Origin: Sarcocystis neurona
Taxonomy: Eukaryota > Apicomplexa > Conoidasida > Eucoccidiorida > Sarcocystidae
Assembly (NCBI GenBank): GCA_000727475.1
Contig: KL647291.1
Coordinates: forward strand, 534,325 to 598,324
Direction of reading: 5' to 3'
Length of the DNA: 64,000 bases
Shown here: piece after piece, positions 55,601 through 64,000 of the stretch
How positions within the stretch are numbered: the stretch's first letter is position 1
How the letters are laid out: every line of letters begins with the position of its first letter
Notes under the pieces: generated by a model
What the model saw: the letters and a program-made list of their open reading frames with translations, nothing else
What the model was told of the DNA's origin: nothing
Databases searched by the model: none
Position numbers and translations under genes: made by a program

Positions 55601-58600
55601 ATACATATATATATATATATATTTCCACATGCATAAGTATAATCTGTATACCACCTACACACGACTCAGTACACATATCCTGCGTATACGTATACACACT
55701 ACGAACACATGTATATACTACGTATACATGTATAGACTATGTCTGACTGTGTACATACTACGCGTACACACTCGATAAACAGTATAAAATATGCGAATAT
55801 ATATAACATGTCTGCAAACAAAATGCTGCACAGATACATCAGAGCACAAATGCCAAGCACAATATTAGCGTGGTGCGGCTTCGCAGCAGAGAAAAGAATA
55901 GGACTTGCGGTCCTCTTGAAGAATTTTTTCGGGCGGAGACGGAGTAACACATTACAACGCCGAAAGGCGGGTGACAGAAATTCGCGCGCCCTGTGCACGC
56001 CGCGGCCGGCCGTGTGCACGTGAGCGCCGCCTTCGCGAGGGAAGGAGGAAAAGCGTAGAAACACACGACTATTGTTCCAGAGAATGACAAGAAGAAAAGC
56101 GAGGAACAAAACTGGCCCTCTTTGAAAACGTCATCGACGTGATTGCTCACGTATGACAACAGGAATGCCCCGCCAGTTCCTTCCTGAACGCTGTTCTTTG
56201 TCTTTGGGATGGACTGCACCCCCCGTATTTAATACGTTTGACCGAAGGAGAGAAAGGGACCGGAAGGCCCGTCAACAGCGCACAGGAAGAAAAAGCACTT
56301 GCTGTAGCAAACAAGTCACTGCCGCCGCTGTGGCAAGTTTCTCTCTCTCTGTGTCTCTCTACAAATGTCTCTCCCCACACACGTCTCTCTATATCTCTCT
56401 CCTAATGTCTCTCCGTGTATATATATATACATCTATATCTCAAAAGATCTCTACATATCCCTCTCTCTCTTTATATATAAATATATCCACACGGGTCTTT
56501 CTATATCTCTCTCTGTATTTATCCCTCTTTCTCTCCGTCTCTCTCTACATACATACATACACACATACATACATACATGTTTGTATATATCTATATATAT
56601 ATATATACACGTATGTATCCATCTCTCTCTTCCTATATATATGTATTTCTGTGCGTATATCTATATCTCTACAACCGTGTATCCATATTTGTATATCTAT
56701 CTATATGTTTCTCTCTGTATCTCTGTCTGTGTATCGTTCCCTAATGGATATCAAGGGACAGAAGCGAAAGTAGGAGACTGTGATGAGACGAACTCGAGGT
56801 TAGCTTTTGTGTATTCGTGGCCGCAGTAGACCCGCGTGTTTGATGGGAGAGCGCCGCAGATGTCGATGAGGGCGTGGTGCATCTGCTGCGCACTTCCTTC
56901 GAAAAATCGCCCGCAGCCTCCGATGAAGAGCGTGTCGCCTGCAGACACGCGTTTTCGTAGACCTGCTAGACATTTATCTGCATATGTATATTTATATGTA
57001 TATATACATTCCACGCGCACACCCGCATTACACACGTACACACCCGCATTACAACTCATGTATACCTGCATGCAAGTGTGGCCGCGTGTGACTATGTACA
57101 TGTACACGGAGACCCAAACAAACAATGTGGAGATAAGCAAACCAGCACGTGCGTAGCTCTGCGTACCCGCGCGTGTGCACATGTGTGTACAGAAAAATCT
57201 GAGAGCATGCACCCGTGTGTACCGCCCCCCGGTCATATAAAACGCCGCTAGACCACTCGAGGATACGCACGCGCGAACACCCACACGCGGGCACCAACAC
57301 GTACGTGCCAAAAAAGAACTCAACTGACACTCCATTGTGAAAAACAGATGGTTATGCTGCAACCTCAGTACACAGACGTCTACCGATACCAATGCGCAAA
57401 AAACCTACCGGGTAACTCTTCATCCCGTATAGGTATAAGTGCAGGTAGACAGACGTATACGCTGGTATATGCGTCTCGACTACCCACGTCGAGAGCTGTA
57501 CAGGTGGGTATATCACTACATACACTGCCGCGCGTGTTACGCGCGTTGGCTCCCCCGTCACGGACGCAAAAACGACGGCATTCGTTTTGTCTCCGTTCCA
57601 ACCAACTTCAGGTGTACAGACACCCCGAAACCCTGCGTGTACACGTGGACGCCCGTATAGCTGCTTGCGCGATCGCTGCAGGACCGCCCGCATATACCTG
57701 CCCTGCAGGCGAGAAAGCCAGAGCGACGCTTCGACGGCGGCTTGTCGGCGAGCATGTAAAGAGGCACAGGCGCCGTCAAACTCTATACTGCGAACACACA
57801 CGTGCAGTTGTGAAGCACTGCTACTCGACACCTGCTTAACCTTGTTCGAACAGACTTCATCTCGCCGCTGCAAAGCGAAACTTCCCAATCCACGCACGCA
57901 AGCGGATGCCTTCCTCATCTACACAGCGCACGGCAAGGAGTCGGCAGCAGACACCTGCTGCATTCACGCGCACGCACGTTCTCGAGCGGCCTCGCAGCTA
58001 ACACAGAGATCCGCTTCATCTGATATACACGCACATGTGCAAATCACAAAGTCCTGCAAGCTGCAGACGCATGCGAGCCCTGGCTTCCTTTTCAAAGTTC
58101 GAAGCTGCCGCTGCGATGCGCGCGCTTTCTCGGCCCCATCCGCCGGGAACCGCGTGGCGGCCATACAGAGAGGCGCATCCAGAGAAGAAACATGAAACGA
58201 GAAAAGTCCGAACCTCCCCCGTACACCGCCGCATGCATTTAGCGTCGTGTGTTCGCATGCAGGTTCACTGCTTGAATCTCAGGACGAATACGGCGACACA
58301 GCTGAAAAAGTATTTTCAGCGTGCTTGCATGCAAAGCTGTGTTTACAGTGTGTGCGTGACAGGCGCACGCCTGCTCCCACGGCCGTGTGCGGGTGCGTGG
58401 AGCGTCACCCTGAGGCGTCCCATCACCTCACCAAAACGCAGACACGCATGCCTGCAGGCAAACATACTGTCGCAAAGGGGAAGGAACAGACGTGCAGGGA
58501 GGCCACACGTGCGCCTCCGGCCTGCCCCAACACACGTGCTTGTGTGCACGCCCGCGCCAGCCACGCGCCGAGCCACAGGTGTAGACATGTTCCGGCTTAG

Positions 58601-61600
58601 CTGCAGCTGCATTCACGACAGCTGCGCCACGTTTCTACGCAGGTTCGGTTCTGTGTGCTGCTCGCCCAGTTAGCTTCAGCGTGTGGACCCAAGTGCTGTG
58701 CTTCCTTGCTAGAAGGGGAAGCCTAGTCAGTCGCCAACGTCGCAGCGAAGCCTTTGTTACACCGGCAGCTACTCGAATCAAAAGTACTGCAGAGACGGGC
58801 TGCGCTTCCTCTTCGCAGAGGCACAGACGGCACGTGAACATGTGCACGTGCGAGACAGCCGGTAACCGCGGCAGACGCACACAGACAGAGACGCAGCAGC
58901 CTGGGCATGCAGGGAGGGTGACAGAGACAACACGTGCTGCGCCGCTACGTACGTGCACCCACATACACCTGCACGAAGATTCTGCGCATGCAGGGACTTC
59001 CTCTCAAACAAGAGGATCGGTGTAGAGGTGCCTTCGAAGAGAAGGCAGCCAAGTGCAAGGAAGAAGTACGAACCCTCTGCGACGAGGATTGAGACGGGCA
59101 AAAATTTCCAAAATGAAATGTATCTCCACGTGCACGCACACACGGATACATGTGTGTGCATGCATGTGTGTGTGCATGTGTGCATGTGTGTGCAGAACAC
59201 ACGAGAGAAGCAACGAGAAAGCAAGTGCGGGACAGGAAGAAGAAAGCCAGTCGGAGAAGGCGAGAGTGAATCCTGTCGAAAAAGGGAAGGACGGCATATT
59301 GAAGGGGGCAGACTTCCATCACCCGAAGACGCACTTTCTACAAAAAGGAGAGAAACACACACCGCTGAAAAGAATTGGGGCGAGAGTAGGATGTCGCGCG
59401 TTCGTGACAAAGTAAAGTAAATGGCCGCTCGTGTGGCAAGGCGCATGCAGCGCTTCGATGCGAAGATCCCCTGCAAAACAGAGACAGATCCAAGTGAAGA
59501 AAAAGGGAAAAGAACACCTGCACCCTTCCCGGGCACACAAGCGAAGAACGGCTTGTAAACAAAAGGAGCAAATTTCGAATTCGCGTTCAAACACGCGCAC
59601 GCAAATATGTTATAAATATCTATCTGACTACCCATATCCACATCTATACAATACACACAAATGCGGTGAGACACGCGCCTACGCGTGTGTGTGTGCGGCA
59701 CTGCGTCACTCTGTCTCTGTATCTCTTATCCTACAAAAGTCCAGACGTACACAGACACACAAGCACGTCTCTATCTGTCTCCACTAATATCTACGTATCC
59801 ATCTATACATCTGCGTGTGTGTCTAGACCTAGATCTGTGTCTAGAGAGAGAGACAGCCAAATACCGACACGCATAAATACGCAGACACGTGTATTAATAC
59901 ATGTCTACATACACAATCTGACGCCAACATCCTACACGCACACACACACATATGTGTGTCTTTCAATATATACATATATATATACACGAATGCGTATATA
60001 TAGTTGAAGAGAGGTGTGTGTGTGTGTGTGTGTGTGTCGTGCAGTGTATACCCACGTACACATGTGTATACATACGTGTGTGTAGCAGGTATCAGTGTAT
60101 ACACATATACACATCTGTATGCGTGTCTGCATGCAGAGACAGGGGCGTGTGTTTGCGCGTGTACACAATCCTGAGCAGAGAAGGACTGGCAATATATTTG
60201 CACGCAGTCTCTACCGCCCTGCGACCCGCGTCTATTTGTAGAGACCTGAGAAAGTAAAAGGAGACTTTTTCAAGAGAAAAATCCGACAAAACGTATACAT
60301 TCGTACACACGTGTACTCATCTCAAGAGCAGACAAATACGCGTCTCAGTCCTCACGCGAGTCCATATACACCGACTCACACACATACCTGTGACCCGCGT
60401 ACATAGACTAATGCAAGCCTTACAACACACATGAAGAAACTTGTACGACCACACACATGCATATATGGATACACGCATATATATATATATATATTATGTA
60501 CACGTACCCGCCCGTCCGCGCATATACATATTTCTACACACAGAAATGTGTATGTATATACACGCATAGACATGTATATACATATATATCCTTATGTACC
60601 CCCACGTCGAGGCTATACGCGAACACACATATATGTATACCTATTTACATGTCCAGGCTGCACGCGAACCAATATACATATAGTGTATACACATAGAGGC
60701 AGACACCTTGGAAGTATTCGACTATGAACTTCTTTGTATACGGACGCGGAGCGGCACGGCACAGAGAAAACACAAGACGAGAATTTGTCTGCAGAAGGGA
60801 AAATTTTTCTTCTCTCTGTCTCTTTATCTCTTTTCTTCGTTCTCCGTGTGTCTCGGCAGCTTATTCTGTTGCACGTGTACGTGTGGGGAAGTGCCTTTTG
60901 AGAAGACAACGACATTTTCTAGAGAAGATAGTCCTATTCCCAGCAAGCTTCACCTTCGTCTTTTTCTCACCCAAGTTCACCGTATCTTTGTTCCTTAAAT
61001 GTTTGTTCACCCCTGGCGTCTCTTCGTACGCGCTTCCAGCAATTTCAATTCCTGGGACTTTCTGTGCAAGTTCCACGTTTCCTCCTGCAACACGGAAATA
61101 CTTCTCACCACCACCTATTAGCGTTGACCATCCTGGCTGCTATTCATCTCTTGTCTATATCTGCCACACAGACGCGTGGGACGCGTCTGTACGTACATCG
61201 CGCTACACATATACATACATATATACATATATATATATATGTATATACACGTATACGTATATACATATAATATATATACACATATGTAGCACTGTGCAGC
61301 GTGCGCGTGTAGGGGCGTATCTTCGTGTGAATACGTATACGCAGCAGGGACAACTAGGTGAAACTCAAGAGAGATGTATGTGCGATGATATATATATATA
61401 TATATATATGTATATAGGTACGTACACGTAGAGCAAAAGACACTGGATAGACACTCGTGTACACATAGAGAGGGGCCGTAGATGTGTATATACATTTGTA
61501 TGTATATATATATATATATGTACGAACGCATATAAGTATTTATACTGCATGTGGACAAGTGTGCCCATACGCGTATGCAGGTACACAGTACACATATACG

Positions 61601-63605
61601 TATACATATATATATATATACCCACATATATGGCTACACTATATATATATATATGTGTATAGGTAAGTTCGTAGAAATATTTTGACTACACGCGCAGAAG
61701 AAGTGGCTCCGCATTTGCTCGAGACAGCGCGTTCCGGTGTTGCGCTGAATCACCACCAGCGCGTGCCATTCACTCCTTTTGCTACTCATAAATGTATTTG
61801 TATTTCTACGTACATCTTTCTGGACAGTACTACGGCACCACACACACGCACGCACATATACATATATATATATAATACAGACACATCACATGGGTATAAA
61901 ATCTGTGCCGAAATAATTCTAGCTGTCGAACTCACCTTCTTATACATATAACTATATGCAAATATATATATGTATATATATATATATACATATGTGTATG
62001 TGTAAATATATGCACATATATATATATATATATATATATGTATACACACATACACGTACACGCATGTATACCTATCTACATAGACGCACGTGTATGTATA
62101 TATATATATATATGTATACACACACGTTAGTACAGATACACACATACACATAGTATATATACATACATGTATATATATATATATATATGCACATGCGCAC
62201 AAGTACCCAAACATACACATACACATCTATACCCACACCTACGTACATATAGATATATACACACATACACGTACGCGTAAATACATACATACATACATAC
62301 ATACATGTTCACATACAATTGCATATTTACCCGTGCACACGTGCACGTCTCTATGTAAGATAAATACGTAGAATGTACATATATACATATACACAAGCGC
62401 TTACTCTACACACATACACAATACACACATACACAATACATATACATATATATATATATATATGCACTTGATCTAGATGTACATACAATACAGACGTAGA
62501 TAACACATACACATATATATATATATATGTACAAAATAGATGGAGGTTCATGTAGCATATGTCACTCACTAGTAGGCAGACATACACTCTTGCTTTACAC
62601 CCGGAGACGAACGTACGCAAAAGAGAAGGAGACGCTTTTTTGGTCGGGCGAGAGTACCTACCTGCGTGGTCGTAGTGTTTGTGCGTACACAGACAAAGAG
62701 AGAGTTCCACGCCCTCTTTGGCCGCTGTGTGCAACACCTGCAAATGTCAGTCACACACAAAAATCCCTGCGTCACGGCAGAAATCGTGTCTAACACACCA
62801 GAGGAATCCACAACACACATATACTCAAACACCACCTACACATATGTAGTGTATATATGTATGTGTGCACGGATATGCGTATTCGCGGACACTACACAGA
62901 TATACACACACACGCTCGCACGTGTACACACCTATATATGGATGTATAGCTGGGCAACGTCCGTACTTATATTTATGTCTACAGCGCGATATACATCCAT
63001 GTAGGTGAGGTACGCACACGTATATGTATGCACACTATATGGATACAGCTGGACACGTGTACAGACACTCACATACACGCTCGCATGTATATATATACAC
63101 CTGGGCAGCACGTCCGTACTTATATTCATGTGTACAACTCGATATATTTACATGTACATATAAGCACGCATACATGTATGTATGTATAATATAGATGGAT
63201 ACAGCTGGGAAGGTCTACCCTTCCATGTGTGGGTACAACTCGCCACATATGTATATCTAATGTTATGCATGTTTATCTCTCTCTCGAAACGGGCTACATC
63301 TATGGACTCGTGTGCGGTGAACCTTCTCTTCCCCGTGTGCTTGCTCTTCTCCTTTATCTTCATGAATAACACACACACACGCAGACCCGCTGCTGCAAAA
63401 CTGCGAAGCACGTGCGTTTCTCGAGCGAGCGCGGAGAAGCCACTTCTCTTTTCTCCCCTTTCCTTTCTCCTTTCTCTTTCGCCTCTCCCTCCCCGTCCCT
63501 TTCCTGCCCCACTTTTCTTTTCTCTTCGAAAAGTGAAGTATCTGCGGTGGTGCAGGTACCTTCTGCGGCTCGGCGGGGTCCACGCATGCAGCCTTCTTCG
63601 TTTCT
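52566..63605 (-). CDS. GLO2: Glyoxalase II (hydroxyacylglutathione hydrolase), 5' end outside window
   Basis: The enzyme hydrolyses S-D-lactoylglutathione to D-lactate and glutathione, the second step of methylglyoxal detoxification. Seven exons (63605-63560, 62737-62662, 61084-60971, 59470-59363, 56938-56794, 54551-54443, 52688-52566) join through GT-AG introns in phases 0, 1, 1, 1, 2 and 0, giving about 240 residues without a stop. The metallo-beta-lactamase metal ligands are all present: THKHYDH, the His of PCHTSGH, the Asp of GDTLFIGG, and the His of YCGHEYT. C-terminal family motifs follow: [16 protein letters not shown], and [18 protein letters not shown] at the end. Compared with human HAGH (from memory) the glutathione-site GCGKFYEG reads GCGRFFEG. 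The N-terminal 20 or so residues, with the start codon, lie beyond the last exon found. No targeting signal can be judged. The gene covers over 11 kb for about 0.7 kb of code. Confidence 0.95.
52711..52828. repeat. 63-bp tandem duplication in the last GLO2 intron
   Basis: The unit starting gatgcag at 52711 recurs at 52774. Both copies contain catctcacgtacaaagtc and end in tactaacag. It lies 22 bp upstream, in the gene's direction, of the last exon's acceptor, so it may have spaced out the branch-point region. Confidence 0.85.
54236..54290. repeat. (CTA)n trinucleotide run
   Basis: Imperfect tac/act/cta repeats with two taat and one tgct interruptions. It lies in the intron between GLO2 exons 54443 and 52688 and is not coding. 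Confidence 0.85.
54443..54551 (-). CDS. GLO2: GLO2 exon
   Basis: The acceptor cttgctgcag precedes 54551 and the donor ACAG|GTCGGA follows 54443. The first base completes the Glu codon of the previous exon. It codes [20 protein letters not shown] and ends [10 protein letters not shown], the linker and substrate-domain segment of the family. Confidence 0.92.
56335..56740. repeat. (TC)n/(TA)n-rich block in a GLO2 intron
   Basis: The plus strand is tctctc-rich with interspersed tatatata and tacatacata runs. The corresponding frames read only Ser/Leu/Tyr/Ile repeats and are not genes. Confidence 0.85.
56794..56938 (-). CDS. GLO2: GLO2 exon with the bridging Asp and last His ligand
   Basis: The acceptor cgtgtctgcag precedes 56938 and the donor CTCGA|GTTCGT follows 56794. 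It codes [19 protein letters not shown] and [13 protein letters not shown], holding the metal-bridging Asp and the His of the second metal site. The exon is 145 bp, starting in phase 1 and ending in phase 2. Confidence 0.95.
59363..59470 (-). CDS. GLO2: GLO2 exon with the CHTSGH motif
   Basis: The acceptor ctctgttttgcag precedes 59470 and the donor AGCG|GTGTGT follows 59363. It codes [20 protein letters not shown] and ends PILFS, with the split Gly codon completed by the next exon. Confidence 0.95.
60014..60037. repeat. (TG)12 microsatellite
   Basis: Perfect dinucleotide run in a GLO2 intron, flanked by TA-rich sequence. Confidence 0.9.
60971..61084 (-). CDS. GLO2: GLO2 exon
   Basis: The acceptor ccgtgttgcag precedes 61084 and the donor TTGG|GTGAGA follows 60971; phase 1 at both ends. 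It codes [20 protein letters not shown] then [17 protein letters not shown], completing HDHAGGN-type continuity with the preceding exon. Confidence 0.95.
61990..62530. repeat. Dense (TA)n and (CATA)n microsatellites
   Basis: Repeated perfect (TA)8-12 blocks (for example near 62016-62040, 62098-62112, 62170-62188, 62448-62463 and 62512-62528) alternate with acacatacacg-like spacers and a (CATA)n run near 62281-62306. All lies in one GLO2 intron. Frames through it read Tyr/Ile/Val/Cys repeats and are not genes. Confidence 0.85.
62662..62737 (-). CDS. GLO2: GLO2 exon with the THxHxDH metal motif
   Basis: The acceptor gacatttgcag precedes 62737 and the donor CGCAG|GTAGGT follows 62662. It codes [20 protein letters not shown] then HYDHA, the hallmark metal-binding motif of glyoxalase II. 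The exon is 76 bp, phase 0 to phase 1. Confidence 0.97.
62935..63250. repeat. Degenerate tandem repeat, about 150-bp period
   Basis: The segment tgggcaacgtccgtactt at 62951 recurs as tgggcagcacgtccgtact at 63102; ggatacagctgg at 63043 recurs near 63191. Shared cores are tatattyatgt and gcgatatacat-like. It lies in a GLO2 intron. Confidence 0.7.
63425..63530 (+). repeat. Polypyrimidine tract on the plus strand (GA-rich in gene sense)
   Basis: About 100 bp of nearly pure C/T on the plus strand. In the sense of GLO2 it is a purine tract beginning about 30 bp after the donor of the 63560 exon. Confidence 0.8.
63560..63605 (-). CDS. GLO2: GLO2 46-nt exon, first one visible
   Basis: The acceptor gcgctctgcag precedes 63605 and the donor GAAG|GTACCT follows 63560. 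It codes [15 protein letters not shown], matching the 'DE.TKEAAIVDPV.P.KV' region near the N terminus. It needs two bases from an upstream exon, which I did not find in 63606-64000. Confidence 0.9.
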
Positions 63606-64000
63606 CTGCAGAGCGCCCACAACACAGCAGGAAGCACACGTTCTGCACAGCAGAAATTCTCTCGCGTCTCCACAGACTGCGACGTTGTGAGTAAAACTCG
63701 GTGAACAGCGCCTTCGTATAGTATGCAGAGGGAGACACACAGAGCGAGAAACAGACAGACAGAGAGCTTTCCTGCTGTTTGATGAACGGACGAAGAAGGA
63801 AGATGGCGCAGCATTTCTCTGAAATTTGTCTTAACATAGAAGAAGAAATGTGTACCGGCACACAAAAGTACTGACGGCTATACGGACGCACATACCTAAC
63901 GTATACATGTGGAAACGCATCCTTATACAGAATCATTAACTGAAGATACACACACACACACACACACGTATGTGTACGTGGAGAGAGAACAGACGAAAGA
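63606..64000. other. Start of an upstream GLO2 intron; (CA)n near the end
   Basis: No frame here codes the expected 'DNY.YL' N-terminal motif of glyoxalase II on the minus strand, so the first exon should lie beyond 64000. A (CA)10 run occupies 63948-63967. Confidence 0.5.

Noticed and set aside
61118..62396. Many ORFs on both strands with Tyr/Ile/Cys/Val repeats
   Set aside because: They are translations of (TA)n and (CATA)n microsatellites inside a GLO2 intron.

Overview
The window looks like nuclear DNA of a coccidian apicomplexan, most likely an Eimeria/Cyclospora-type eimeriid; I cannot fix the genus. The reasons are genes broken into short exons by long introns, CAG/CTG-rich exons coding homopolymeric Ala, Gln, Ser and Leu runs, (TA)n, (CA)n and (TATG)n microsatellites packed into introns, long disordered protein segments, and no bacterial-style ORF packing or ribosome-binding sites. 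I saw no rRNA, tRNA, CRISPR array, intact transposon or telomeric repeat.

Layout. 1-9.5 kb holds only isolated candidate exons on the + strand (about 1.0, 7.2 and 8.4 kb) and two short direct duplications. About 9.6-19.4 kb (+) is one multi-exon gene, or two adjacent ones: a disordered N-terminal exon, small middle exons, a three-exon SET (lysine methyltransferase) domain, and a 3-kb exon with an HMG box whose two halves are about 445 residues apart. 19.8-21.8 kb (+) has small exons of an unidentified gene. 22.66-26.87 kb (+) is a three-exon, 847-residue unidentified protein with consistent splice phases. 28.57-47.38 kb (-) is a very large gene in which CAG/CTG-rich exons alternate with TA-rich introns; it codes an Ala/Ser/Leu-rich, partly membrane protein whose C-terminal half weakly resembles nucleoporin NDC1. 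About 48.9-52.1 kb (+) is another unidentified spliced gene. 52.57-63.6 kb (-) is glyoxalase II (hydroxyacylglutathione hydrolase), reconstructed exon by exon with every junction in phase; only its 5' end lies outside the window.

The genes are unrelated housekeeping or regulatory genes rather than an operon: chromatin regulation (SET/HMG), possibly the nuclear envelope (NDC1-like), and methylglyoxal detoxification (GLO2). The most unusual items are the HMG box split by a giant low-complexity insertion in (or next to) a SET protein, a 150-bp intronic tandem duplication that copies a 3' splice site with the start of its exon, a GC-AG intron after the SET domain, and the compositional alternation of CAG-rich exons with TA-rich introns. 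Splice sites were read by eye. GLO2 exons are secure; other exon edges are proposals.
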